Part shown: positions 33,297 to 45,571 of the stretch, in pieces | Position numbering within the stretch: position 1 is the first letter of the stretch | How the letters are laid out: each line of letters begins with the position of its first letter | Source of the DNA: Dryas octopetala | Lineage: Eukaryota; Streptophyta; Magnoliopsida; Rosales; Rosaceae | Direction: 5' to 3' | Assembly (NCBI GenBank): GCA_963921425.1 | Contig: OY992838.1 | Location: forward strand, 6,324,001-6,388,000 | DNA: 64,000 nt | Notes under the pieces: generated by a model | The model's input: the letters and a program-made list of their open reading frames with translations, nothing else | What the model was told of the DNA's origin: nothing | Databases searched by the model: none | Position numbers and translations under genes: made by a program

Positions 33297-34784
33297 ATGG
33301 AGCCCAAAACCCACCACATGCTCCAGATCCCACATCAACCCAAACCCATTGAAACATCATCCGATCAGGCCACCCATGACACACCCATCTCCACTTTTCA
33401 ATCCAATTTCATACACAAAGTGAGAACCAATTTGACCATAAGCTCCAAATGGACAGAATTAAATGGAGCAATGGGGGACTTAGGCACATATATACCTATA
33501 GTTTTGGCCTTGGCTTTAGCTAAGGACCTTAATCTTGGTACAACATTGATTTTCACAGGGGTCTACAACATTGTTGGTGGTGCCATATATGGTGTCCCAA
33601 TGCCAGTCCAGCCCATGAAGTCCATTGTGGCGGCGGCATTGGCCAACGGGCCAGATTTTGGGGTCCCAGAGATCATGGCCGCCGGAATTTGTACCGGGAC
33701 TATTATGTTAATTTTGGGTGTCACAGGTTTAATGCAGGTGGTGTACAAATTAGTCCCACTTTCTGTTGTTAATGGGATTCAGCTTGCACAGGGCTTGTCA
33801 TTTGCATTGAGTGCAGTGAATTACATACAAAAAGTGCAGGATTTTCCCAAGGCAAAGTCTAGGGAGGCCAGGCAGTGGCTTGGTTTTGATGGGTTGGTGT
33901 TGGCCATTTTATGTGCTTGTTTTGTGGTTGTTGTTGATGGTGCAGGTGGTGCTCATCAACAACAACACAAAAGTGATCAAAAAACTGAGACTAGCAGTGG
34001 AGACCAAATTATTAGGCTTAGTTACAAGAGAAAAATGAGCAACATGATGGCCTTGCTTCCCACAGCATTTTTGATATTCTTGTTGGGTGTGATCTTGGCA
34101 TTTGTAAGGAGGCCTGAGGTGGTGAAAGACATTGCTTTCGGGCCGTCGTCTATTCGGGTTGTGAAGCTGTCCAGGCATGCTTGGAAGGAAGGGTTTATAA
34201 AGGGCACAATCCCTCAGCTTCCATTGACAATACTGAACTCAGTGATTGCTGTGTGCAAATTGTCATCTGACCTTTTCCCAGAAAAGGGCTTCTCAGCCAC
34301 ACTGCTTGCTGTGACTGTTGGGCTGATGAATGTGGTGGGGTGTTGGTTTGGGGCTATGCCATGTTGCCATGGGGCTGGTGGGCTTGCTGGGCACTACAGG
34401 TTTGGTGGGAGGAGTGGTGGATGCGTGGCCCTTTTGGGTGCAGCCAAGTTGGTGTTGGGCTTGGCTTTGGGGACCTCTTTGGTCACAATTTTGAACCAAT
34501 TCCCAGTTGGGTTTTTGGGGGTCATGCTCTTCTTTGCTGGGATTGAACTTGCCATGGTTTCCAAGAACATGAAATCTGTGGAGGACTCGTTTGTTGTGCT
34601 CATTTGCACTGTGGTTTCTCTTGTGGGATCAGACACAGTACTTGGGTTTGTGTGTGGGATTGTTGTGCACTTGCTTCTTAGGCTAAGAAGCTATATGAGT
34701 AAGGATGGTGTTGCACTGGTGTGGGACAAAACGACATCGAAGCAGAGTGTTTCAATCGAATCATCTGAAGGGCCTGTTGAGTAA
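33297..34784 (+). CDS. MOT1: MOT1-type molybdate transporter (SULTR5 family), copy 2
   Basis: Intronless, 495 residues, in the same orientation as copy 1 and about 5.1 kb downstream of it. The two proteins look roughly 70% identical by eye. It shares SKWTELNGAMGDLGTYIPIV, YGVPMPVQPMKSIVAA, IPQLPLTILNSVIAVCKLS and GCWFGAMPCCHGAGGLAGHY. Differences cluster in the N terminus, in the loop after GLVLAILCACFVVVVDGAGG (here His/Gln-rich) and in a longer polar C-terminal tail. No STAS domain. Same expected role as copy 1: molybdate transport for molybdenum-cofactor supply. The differing tails and promoters suggest divergence in regulation or location, but that is inference. Confidence 0.92.
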   Translation: MEPKTHHMLQIPHQPKPIETSSDQATHDTPISTFQSNFIHKVRTNLTISSKWTELNGAMGDLGTYIPIVLALALAKDLNLGTTLIFTGVYNIVGGAIYGVPMPVQPMKSIVAAALANGPDFGVPEIMAAGICTGTIMLILGVTGLMQVVYKLVPLSVVNGIQLAQGLSFALSAVNYIQKVQDFPKAKSREARQWLGFDGLVLAILCACFVVVVDGAGGAHQQQHKSDQKTETSSGDQIIRLSYKRKMSNMMALLPTAFLIFLLGVILAFVRRPEVVKDIAFGPSSIRVVKLSRHAWKEGFIKGTIPQLPLTILNSVIAVCKLSSDLFPEKGFSATLLAVTVGLMNVVGCWFGAMPCCHGAGGLAGHYRFGGRSGGCVALLGAAKLVLGLALGTSLVTILNQFPVGFLGVMLFFAGIELAMVSKNMKSVEDSFVVLICTVVSLVGSDTVLGFVCGIVVHLLLRLRSYMSKDGVALVWDKTTSKQSVSIESSEGPVE

Positions 34785-36353
34785 AATTCAGAACGGCATT
34801 TTGTGGTGGTATTGTCTATCCCCCAGCCTCCCCCTATAGCACATGCAGCATGCAGAGAAACACAGTTTGTCTGTGATAGAATGTGTTTACTTTCCATCTT
34901 GCTTGTAATTTTAGCTTGTTCAAGCCTCTCTTCAATTGTGTTGCCTTTATAATGGCTTGAAGAGTATTTATCTATTATAATGGTTTTTTTTTGTTTGGAT
35001 TCGAATCCTCTATTGATATCTTTTGTGTTGATCTTATACTATTCAAATCGATGTTGTTTTAAACTTACATAATTTTTTTAATTTCCACTTTATACCTTTT
35101 GAAAATAAAAGAAAAACAAGAGAAACTGTAGTCAGTGCTAATTGTTTACAAATAATGTCCATTCGTGACATCTTATGGTAATAATAACCCATTCGTCACT
35201 CAAGAAGTCAAATAAACACTTCACCAATGTTTGAATTTCAATGGCCACTTCGTGTGGAAATTGAGTAAAATATATGTTAGCTTGAGACATCTTGTTACTT
35301 ATTCCATAACATGGCATCAAATTTATGATTTTTTTATTGCATAAGGTCCTGTGGGGGAAACCCTAATTCATCATTCCCTTTTTCTTTGTTGATTTGGAAG
35401 ATGCATGTGAGAGGGTGTTAACTTGATATATGACTCATCCCCTAACAGTTTAAACTCTTGGGATAAAATCGTTATCTAACAATATACTACATGGCGACCA
35501 CCTAAATTCTATTCTAACTATATGATGAGAAAAATGAAGGTGCATAAAGTTCTTAGTTCAATAGATGTCTGGTTATAACCGACACTATATGTTGATTCCC
35601 AACCAAATCTCTTAATAGTACAAACTCAAAACATGATGACGAGACTCCTAACCTCACCCAAAAAATATAGCTTATGTTAAAAGTCATAAACAATATAATG
35701 ATGTCATGCATTTTGTTTCTATCATTGTTTTTTTAATTACAAGACAGCATTTCCAATTTCGAATACACAAAGGCCCCATTTGTTTCGCGGGAATGAGACT
35801 TCAAAATGGGTAATGGGATTCTAATCCTATGCAATATTAGAGAACCTTGGTCATAGAGGAACTATAGTAATGGTCCTATAGTTTAAAAAAGAGTGTACTG
35901 CTCTATGGTGACAAGATGTTTACAAGAGAGTAGTAGAGTACCTTGATCTTGGAAAGTTAGCTTGGACCCCAATGAAACTGTAGGATGTGATATTATACAA
36001 AGTAGTATCTGTATTACTAATTAGTAATTACACTTGATCGTTGACCAGAAAGCATGCAGACTTCTTCTTCCTGAAAATGTTAGGAAAGGAAGAAAGAAGC
36101 TTTCATCTATCCAAATGGGTTTCCTCTCATTGAAGAAAAAGTATCTGAGTTGCTGCGTGCTGAGTATCTCATACTTGGTTTCTGAAATGGTTGCTGAGTT
36201 GTGGTTAAGGAGCCAAAAATAGCTTCGTCCCTGCTAAAGTCTCCTACTCCTTGTGGTCTGCAGTGATGATAGTGGCCAAAAAATTAAGAAATTAATTGTC
36301 AGCTAGAATGGCTCATAACATGCACATTAATCCATCCAAGCATCTACATATAC

Positions 36354-36356
<3 letters not shown>
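34785..36356. other. 3' flank and intergenic DNA, nothing recognised
   Basis: A Tourist-like phrase (GGCCCCATTTGTTT) near 35772 has no partner end nearby. No gene supported. Confidence 0.45.
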
Positions 36357-36405
<49 letters not shown>

Positions 36406-36414
36406 GAGAGAGAG
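36357..36414. repeat. (AG)n microsatellite, one interruption
   Basis: AG repeats with a single ACAG break near 36397-36400. Confidence 0.85.
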
Positions 36415-36891
36415 TATTCAAAGGCTTAAGAAATGTATTCATTTTTGTAGGTTAGGCCCCAACGTGATATTTACATGACACTTAAATGTCAGGTTTTAGA
36501 AAACATGTAGTTTTCATGTAAACAAGTGGTGTGAATGAAATAGCATGCTCTGCTAAATATGTTGGAAAAGGCTTTTACTACAGTAACCACAAATATGCCA
36601 GTAGGTGTGGGAGGTCCAGGGGTGGCAATGGCCACCTTCAGTTATTAAGTTCCATGTCATTTTCCTTTGTGGTACCCCCAAGATAATTGATGTATTTTCG
36701 ACTTCGATAAATTTCCTGTGGCCCCTCAAGAATTTGCTTTCTACTCTTTCGCTGCATTAGGAGGGCACCCTTCCTTTCGAAAGGTATTACCATCGATATA
36801 TATGGACCTTGTTTTATTCCACACATTTCAACTTTCTCAATTGTCTTTTCCTCCCTTTTGGTACACATAAAAGATTCAGAAAATTAGAATT

Positions 36892-39800
36892 TCAAAACAT
36901 TGCATGCTGCTCTATTTCAACAGGCATAAACTCCAAACCTCTGTGGTCAATTGGAAACCAACCAAAGTCTTTAGTTAACAAGTAGTGTTCTGTATATGTC
37001 AAGCATAAGAACCTGGTCTGTGATGTTTCATAAATATTTGAGCAGGACTTATGCCCAGATAATATGGTACAAAAAAAAGGTAGCCAAGAACAATAAAGTA
37101 CCTTAAAGATTGCTCATTATTATGTAATTGCTGCCCCATGTATGCTCCTGAGATGATTATATAAGACATAAACAAAACTAGAAGCCAAGAAAGGAAAGTT
37201 GACAAGAAATAGATGATAACAAAATGAATTTACTAGGATCGAAAGCAGTGGCGAAGGAAGTTGACTGTGAAGGCATCATGGACTCATTAGTTGGAGTTTG
37301 AGGTGCCTTGAATTGTGCGGGAAGGCTGGAAGTATGTATCAAACCTGGAGGTACTGCCCCACTATGCAGAGCTCCTTGGAATGATGACATGGAAGGAAAC
37401 TACAACAAAAATAATACAGAATTTGAAGGTTAAAACTAAATTTCTTAGCTTTGATTGAAACTTCTGCTTCTTTAGAAGAAAAGGAAATACAAAGGAAAAG
37501 TGTGGAAAATCAACAAAAAAGAGCATAAAATTTAAAAACTTTGTAAGAAAAAAAAGGAAGAACAGAGTAAAAATAATCCCAATACAAGATATCAGTTTGA
37601 ATGTTGTGCATACATGTGTGGAATGTACTACGCTTTTTTCTGCATCAGTTTGAAGATCAAACGGGTTTGTTGGTTTTTCTGAACCCGGAAATGCAGGAAC
37701 AGGCTGTTTATGAAAACAACATATCAATAACCTGCATATATTAATTCTTAAACAATATTTTAAGGCAGAGCATATCAGCTTGATTATTTTTTATCCATTA
37801 TATACCGTTGCGTGAGGATAATACTGCATGTTGAATCCCATTCCATGAGGTGGAGCAGTGTGCCAACCTGAACCTTGTGCAGGGATTGATGAGTAGCTCG
37901 TAGTGAAAAGGTCCTGCAGAGAATTTAATTTGTGATAACCACCAGAAAAATTTTATGAAATAATATAAGGAACAACATAAGACAATTACATACCGCTGGA
38001 AGTTCCTCTCTCATACTATATTTTGTTTCCACAGGAAGAGATTGGGGTCCAGCTCCACTGCTGGCATCTTCAGCTGGCTTGAACACAGATTGAGATGGTT
38101 TTTCAGCCGAAATACCGAAAGATCCTTGTGTGTTTGGTGCCAGTGACGAAGTCTTTGGCTGTAGATGTACATGAAGCAACAGGGAATAAACTAGATAAGA
38201 GAAAGGGAAACTAATAACTTTGAAAATATTAAAACAGCACTATTGACATTTACGAATTTCAGAAAACTTCATAATCAGCAATTGCAAAACTGACTTTTCA
38301 AGATTTAACAAGGAGAAAGCGACATTTTATCTTACCTCACCATTTGAAGCTCCAACTGGTGTAATGGCATGTTGTGAAGTAGAACTGCTATCTGCAGCAA
38401 AGGATAGAGAATACTGATCTTGCTGCATACTTGGTAAGTGCTGCCCATCAGTAACTTTTACAGTGATGTCAACACCACTAGAAGGTAGAGCCAGCAAAGG
38501 ACCTGCATTACAAGGATGTGCTGGCACAGTGGTACTAGTTGCTGTAGGTGTAGAAGCACTAACGCCATCAAGTAATGTTGGCATCTGCTCTACAGGTGAA
38601 GGTGGGGCAACACCATCTGCAGGCGTGTTGTTTGTACACACAGTTGAGGGAGCCTCGTCATTGCGTGGTGCCTCAGATGCATTAATTGCAGGTACAGATG
38701 AAGGAACTGACCATTCAAATAGCAAAGACTCCAAAGTGTCTGGTTTTGGAACCTGAGATGCGTTCTCCATTGTAGATGATTCAAACGAGGCCCAGTTGCT
38801 ATCATTATTGGGTGGAGGTGTTTGCTGCGATTGTGGATTTTCTGCAGTATGTGCAGGCTCAGGATCAGTATTAAAATCAATCAAGCTTTCTACATTTCCT
38901 ATTTTATGTTCTGCTGCATTCCCAACACTGCCACTGGTAGATTTGATTTTCTGCAGAGAAAACCACAAACTATAAATACATATTTTTCTTGAGAACTTCA
39001 TTTATAAAAACAGTAGGCTTCCTATTTTACATTCTAATATTCCTCCACTACTCCACACCATTAAAGAGCACAATACGTGGAATTAACAAACATAAATTGG
39101 GAGATTGTAGTTGCAGAGATTTGAATTTAGGACATCATGTTTTGATCCTGTTAGAATATAACATATTTGTTTTTATTTTAATATAAAATAATTCTTGACT
39201 CACACACTAGGAGCTTAAACTTTTGGATTGGATACTGCAATATGGTATCATAGTCACCAAGTGTAGTGTAGGTCACCTTAACAAGGTCTACACATAGAAC
39301 CCCAAATCAACGAAAAGAGGGCACACTTTTCCATGTGTATGACCACCCAAAAGAGGGGTCCATGTGATGGGGAATGATGAGCACTAGTCCATATTGGTTG
39401 GAATAAGTGTCTATTGTCTAATAAAGGTATATACCTATTGAGTCTCTCCACTTAAAAACTTAAGCTTTTTAAAATTTAAAGTAGTGGTAAACCAGAAAAC
39501 TTTATCATGGTATTAGAGTAAGAGATACTAAGTTTGAATCCTTGTAGTTGCAACCTCTCAATAGGCCCACATGTGAGGGGTATTAGAATATACCTAATTG
39601 CCAGACCACACCCTAACAGCTTAAGCCTTTTGCAACAATAGTAAAACAACAAAAATTTATCATAATATATATTGAAGTACTCAACCAGAAAGCTTAAGTT
39701 GTTAGGAATATGTGAACCAGAAATTATTATATTCTAACAAACATAATTCAAGCTAAAAACAAAAGAAAAAAAGAGGAACTGAACGTCACCAAAAATCCTT

Positions 39801-42024
39801 GCAGAGACATGACATTTTGACATGTGTTTGTACGAAAGTAGCTAATTCTAACAGAAGTTTACGGTCATACTGGTATTATGTTTCTCAGGAGACATATAGA
39901 GTAGGGAGCGCTCATTAGGGTAAAAGAGCATTAGGGTCTTTACATCATTTCACCACTGAAAATTACATCCACATAAGAAAAAATTCTATAGGTGAGGACA
40001 CCTTATCTGACTCCTCAAGGGACAAAATAAAAAAGAAAACAAAACTTGTCTTAAAAATGCTAAAGGGGAATAAGAACACACATAAAAATAATAATGGGTC
40101 TCAATAAGGAAAAGTACATCACAAACACATCAAAAGAAACACCTATACTCAAAATGAAGATCCATCATAATGTAGCAGTTACCCACCTGGTTATGAGCAG
40201 AACCACCAGCATCCTTCTGATTTGCCATAGAAATTTCACCAACCTGTAAAGGAAGCACATTCTCCCCTAGTATTTCTTTAAAGGGAGGTACAACAGGGGA
40301 ATGGGACCTATCCATCTTCTTCTTCTTGTCAGGTGACCTGCTTTGGGACTTGTAGGATCCACTGCTTTGGGACTTGGATTCTGCAGTTAAGGATCTACTG
40401 CGTCCGAGTCTCTCCTCCCGAATCCTGTTATCAACAACCTCAAAACGGAGAGGAACTCTCTTGAAACCACCATTTCTTTCATTTTCTTGAGAATATCGAG
40501 GACTTCTTCTTTCATCGTAATAATATCTTAAATTTCTGTCAGCGCCTCTTCCACCAGGACTAGATCCTTGAATAGAATACCTGTCCTCATCATGGGAGCT
40601 CCTAGATCCACCAAGATATGCACCAAGCTTCCTGTTTTCAGTGGACTCCTCACTCTGTATAAAATGAACAAGATTCTTTAACACAAGAAAGCAGCTTTAA
40701 CTGGAAGCACCCAACAGAACTCACAAACATCCCATCATCACAAAATTAAAAGGAGGTCCATATTTGTTCTTGCTGTTGTTGATATTGCATGCAAATCGGG
40801 AATGGCCAATCTCTCAGCATGACAAAACTAATATAATATGAAATAGAAATATATTAAATGGGAAAACATGAAATAAATGTATAGCTCACCAATCGCAGCT
40901 TTGGGAGCCTGTTGACATTCCTCTCACCAGTGTATTTTCTATCACAGTAGACATGCTTGATAAAATCCCTGAGTCTTTGAATATTACTGGAGGAAAGTAT
41001 GTGAATCAGAAGACAATCCTATATGAATGACCCCATATTAATAGCAGAGAGATGCTTAATCACCTGCCATCAGGGTAAGAATGGTATTGAGGATCCCATT
41101 CTTTAAAATAAATTTGTCTTGCTCGCTGTAAATGAAAATTTTAGTCAGGAAATGAACAAAATATACATACATAGTGGATGAGAAAGAACAATAGTGAGAC
41201 CAATGAGTATGCAAGCTCACCTCATTTCCCCCTGCCTGAAGAGCACTAACTTCTTCTGCAGTAAATTTAGCCATTGACACTGATTTTACTCGGTGAGTGA
41301 ACTCCCGACTGGAAGATCGAAAATCTTAATTGGTCAGCAACGATAAAATACAAAATAAAAATGATGCCATGCAGAACTTATGCGCATCACATCCATCACA
41401 AAAAATAGGACAACTACAGAAAGAAAGAGCATCATGGAGAGGTAGTGGGTGTAAATCAGATATCAATACTTACTGTACTCCACTACAATTTGTACAAACA
41501 AATGTAAAGAATGTTGTGCAAACATACTGTGGTCCCTGCATAAAGAATCCAAGTTTAGAATAATGCTGACCCTAGTATCATTTGTTTGTAATAGAAAAGG
41601 TACAAAACTATACTTTCCACCAAAAGAAACTTAATTTTTTCACAAAACCATATGTATTTCTTATCTTTCCACAAGTAGGTTCTCATATATCTTCCTAAGC
41701 ACAGTGCCACTGAAAATGGAATAAAGCAATCTAACACATAAGCATGCATTTACGGATTGAAATATTAATTTGCAGAAAATAACAAATATTGGGTTTTGCT
41801 GCTATCCCTTATATAGAGCTGAATACGAGGAACCATTGTTGATGTCTGTGTTTTAACTTGTATGTGAAGCCATACAACAATGAACACACCAAAGAGATAG
41901 GAAAATGGCTAAAGAAGAAATGCGGTACCAAACTATTGCAATTGATGCATCTTTTGTTCTCGGGAAGTTTCAAAAGACCACGAATTATTCTTTCAATTTT
42001 CTCATCTTCCTTCAACCGATTCAT
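36892..42024 (-). CDS. AGD14: Arf GTPase-activating protein, AGD14-like
   Basis: Thirteen coding exons in transcript order: 41929-42024, 41474-41535, 41221-41308, 41064-41125, 40890-40986, 40187-40654, 38336-38950, 37994-38158, 37806-37913, 37614-37703, 37234-37399, 37102-37147, 36892-36940. Every junction is GT-AG and in frame; 703 residues. The first ~120 residues form the Arf-GAP domain: KLPENKRCINCNSLGPQYVC, then VCTNCSGVHREF, giving CX2CX16CX2C with the arginine-finger HR, then RVKSVSMAKF and ARQIYFKEWDP. A family-typical DFIKHVYCDRKYTGERNV segment follows, then an Arg/Ser-rich region (YYYDERRSPRYSQEN), a long disordered Ser/Thr/Pro part and an NPFDLQ motif that could bind EH domains. 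Arf-GAPs stimulate GTP hydrolysis on Arf at Golgi/TGN and endosomes. The last two exons (AYMGQQL, then a short tail) are the least certain. A 1.2-kb intron carries a repeat at 39149-39739. Confidence 0.88.
39149..39739. mobile_element. Solo-LTR-like or TIR element inside an AGD14 intron
   Basis: Ends are TGTTAGAATATAA and its exact 13-bp inverse TTATATTCTAACA, so it also has TG...CA termini. Internal phrases such as GGTATCATAG and CTTAAGCTTTT resemble plant LTR text. The five-base flanks (GATCC and AACAT) do not match, so an LTR origin is unproven. Confidence 0.45.
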
Positions 42025-42537
42025 TTCTTCCAAAATTATGAAACCTGAACAAAAAAGGAATGGAGAAGTGATTTTTGCAGCAACCAACCCAACCGCTAAG
42101 CTTAACAAAAACCATGTTTAATTCCAATCACCATCCATATCCGATCCAAATGAATCAAACAAAAGTAAACAAGGCAACCTTTACTCTTTCCACAAGTTTC
42201 TCACTAAGCAAACAGAAAATTACGGGAGAAAACCAACCTTATTACAGAACCAGTGTAGATTATATCGATGTCCGCATTGAGAAGAGTGCAAAGGAGAAAC
42301 CATAGAAATTGGCAGCCGAGAGAGAGAAAATGAAGATAAAAACGGTGCAGAGAATCGATCGTAGATTTGGAGTCGAACATTTGTGCGAGAAAGTCGGTTA
42401 GAGAGAGAGGGAGGCGGGAAAGAGGTGAAAGGGAGGGAGGGAAAGTTGCCGATTATAACGGTAATGTGACCGTTTAATAGCCGTTTTAGTAACAACAAAA
42501 ACCTCCACTCCTTAATTGGATGATCAATTATCTTCAA

Positions 42538-42541
<4 letters not shown>

Positions 42542-42579
<38 letters not shown>

Positions 42580-42580
42580 C
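42542..42580. repeat. Poly-T tract, about 39 bp
   Basis: Long T run just upstream of the AGD14-like promoter, with no other feature. Confidence 0.8.
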
Positions 42581-42616
42581 TAAGGGGTTCACTCCGAATA
42601 TGTACAATGGAGAAGG

Positions 42617-42973
42617 ATTCATGGTACTATATTTTTGACACAAGTTTTTAATGGGGCCCATTTTATACAGAAATTTCAACGATTCGAAATATCTATTTTT
42701 TAGGTTTCCATTAAAGGATCATCCTTACAAAAAATTTGATAAATCGAAAACCATTTACCTATAAAGATTAAATAGTCAACATTTCAGGTGTTTATTTTGT
42801 TGACAATTTAATTTTTGTAGGTAAATGGTTTTTAATTTATCCAATTTTTTACATGGATAATCATTTAATAGAGACCTAAAAAATAAATAGTTCAGATCGT
42901 TGAAATCCTATATGAAATAGGCCCTATTAAAAACTTGTGTTAAAATTTGTGTCAAAAATATGTTGTCATGAAT
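42617..42973. mobile_element. Foldback MITE (family copy 2)
   Basis: Inverted halves: ATTCATGG, ATATTTTTGACAC, AAGTTTTTAATGGGGCC, CAACGATTCGAA and ATTTTTTAGGT on the left are mirrored on the right. It shares the CGATT(C/T)GAA, TTTTTTAGRTTTC and CTTACAAAAAAT order with the 20.1-kb copy. Confidence 0.8.
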
Positions 42974-43228
42974 CTGACCCCATGTCCAGTTACTCTTTTT
43001 TTTTCCCTAACTGAACTTATATTACCTACTCAAGAAACTCAAGTTTAGAAATATGTGGTTATTGGGACTTTTGGCCTTTCATAATTTTGCATGTTGATTT
43101 CCCTTCACAATCTAGACCTTGCAGCCCTTCTCATGCTTACCTTGTAGTTCGTACGAGACTACCGAGTATAGAAACCCAAGTTTTTGAATCTAAGATTCAT
43201 TAACCGTAGAGTATGGGTATCGAGACCT

Positions 43229-43407
43229 CGGCCTTCCATCCTTTTGAAATCTCCCATCCTTGCGAGTTACGGACCATGTGTTTGATGAAATGTTTTAAAA
43301 AGGCATATAGTTTCTTACACCTTCCATCCTTTGAAATCTCTCATCCTTAAAGAGTTAGAGACAATGTGTTCGATGAAATGCTATAAAGAGACATATAGTT
43401 TCTTACA
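43229..43407. repeat. Diverged tandem duplication, two ~87-bp units
   Basis: Both units run CTTCCATCCTTT, GAAATCTC, CATCCTT, CAATGTGTT or CATGTGTTT, GATGAAATG, ATATAGTTTCTTAC. Flanking DNA from 42974 to 44212 otherwise shows only a GCATGCATGCATGCAT run at 43641-43656. Confidence 0.8.
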
Positions 43408-44212
43408 ACGCAACCAGCACGTGTCTGCCACTGGTAATGGGTGTGCCTCGGATGTATCAGGGTAGACAAGACACGACTTCTGGACCATTGTAGACCGCCA
43501 TAATGCATTTGAAGATCATGATCATGCATGGAACAACAAAATGGAATGGAATAATATATATATCCATACATACGTATAAGTTTTTACAATTGGCATCTAA
43601 TCGTTTGCAAATTGAATGGTTGATGAAGCAATACTTGTTTGCATGCATGCATGCATCGTTAATGTCAAATGGTGTATTTCATGAGCTGTTGAATTGAGTG
43701 TCACGTATTTTCACTAAGTATGATTGTATCGAGTAAAGCTAGCGTTTAACAGGAAAGAGTCATTCCTTTTTCCAAGTGGTGTATTATTTGGGCAAACTGC
43801 TCCTTCAATACTGAACACTTCAAAGTGTGAGGTTAAGGGGGGAAAAGAAGAAAGAAAAAATGAACAGATCTGTACAATGAGATTGATTGGAAGCCAAAAT
43901 TTCATACACCCCTAACCTGCAGGATCAGTACAACAAACAATTGCACTGAACTGAGAAGACAGACCTCAAGCTGGTAAAAAATCTCGCAAGTAGAAGAATC
44001 GGGAAGTCAGGCAGCGTCGGAGCAATAATTTCTTCCCCACTCTTACTGTTCACGGCTCTCATGTTAGAATTTCCCTATGTGTAAAAAAAAAGCCACCACT
44101 ATTGACAAAGTAGAACCAGATCGATTCTATCAAAAACATTTGTCTGCAGAACAGCGAGCTGAAAGGGATTGGCGAATTTTCATTCTGTCATCTCACATTT
44201 AAATGTGTTGCT

Positions 44213-45503
44213 CTACCCATCACTGCTGGAGTCCTCCGAAGAAGCTTTCATCACTTCTGCAGTCGTTAGAGCAACCACGGCCTTGTGAATTGCCAGATCT
44301 GCTCTGTAAAACAATCTCTGAGCTTTTTCTCTCTTAAGTTTAGCAATAGTGTGTGCATGCTGAGCGGCACCAGATGCATCATGCAGCCTGAACTCGTCAA
44401 AATCAGAACCATCTATCTGTCCCATTCCGTGTCTTCGAGACCCATCTTGTTGATAATACCGCTGGCTTTGCCACTCAGGGAAATCCGCATTCCATCGATG
44501 AACTCCATTTCTGTTTTGTACCACTCTATGACTGTATGGAGAGACCATCTGGGACTCAACAGGAGATACAATTGTCCCATATTTCTTTGATTTGCTTCTG
44601 TGAAATCTGTGGAGATGATTCCTCTCAACCCCATCATTGCTCATCAAGATGCTAGCTGCATCCCTTGGTGAAAATACCCTAGGTGATGTTTGAGACAATG
44701 GGGAGTCATCTAAAGATTCATAGTTATGGCCTGAATATACAACTTTTTCATCACCGAAAGCAAACCCATTTGATCTCCTTCCTGAGGGAAGAAATAAAAC
44801 CCAATAAAGAAAGATACTTGCAAATGAAATTAGTCAACAATTGCATTTGGGAAAAGATAACAATTCAAGTATTAAATAAGGGTAAAGAAAGTTACCAATA
44901 GCATGGAAACCATCCTGATCCCCTAACATGGCGTTGCTATGTCCAGAAATTGAACATTTCTTCTGTGACCGTTGCTTTGATCCCTTATTGGGAACTTCCA
45001 GGCCCCGTGGTTTCAGACAAAAAGCAAACATTGGTGGCTTCTCAACTGGTGCATCTTTCTCATGACATCCATTGGGGAGGGTTCCACTGATTTTGATCAT
45101 AGCTTGCTCCCACTCTCTCACTTGTTGTTGAAACCTTTCCCATGCTGGTGGCTGAAAAACAAATTTGAAATTTATGTTATGCACTCAGATGAACAACAAA
45201 CAAAAAGACAGAAGATATAAAATACCACCTTTACAAGATCCAAAGTTTCAAACTTACAAGAATTATGGTAACGGAAAATCGGTGGTCTGATATTTGCAAT
45301 AAAAAAACTGACTTAAAGATGTTAAGCAAGAATTTGATCTGATGAGCGTCAAATCTTCCTTAAACAGGCTTATATGCATGATGAATAAATTTTACAGATA
45401 AATAAATTAGTGAGGAAACCAGGCGGGAGTGAAGCTGGGTGTGCAAAGAAGCAAATCCATGGGAAGAGGAAGGGAGGGAGTGAGGAAGGGGGAGGGATAG
45501 GGA

Positions 45504-45571
<68 letters not shown>

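Noticed and set aside
35772-35830. Tourist-like phrase GGCCCCATTTGTTT
   Set aside because: No matching inverted end or TAA duplication found nearby.
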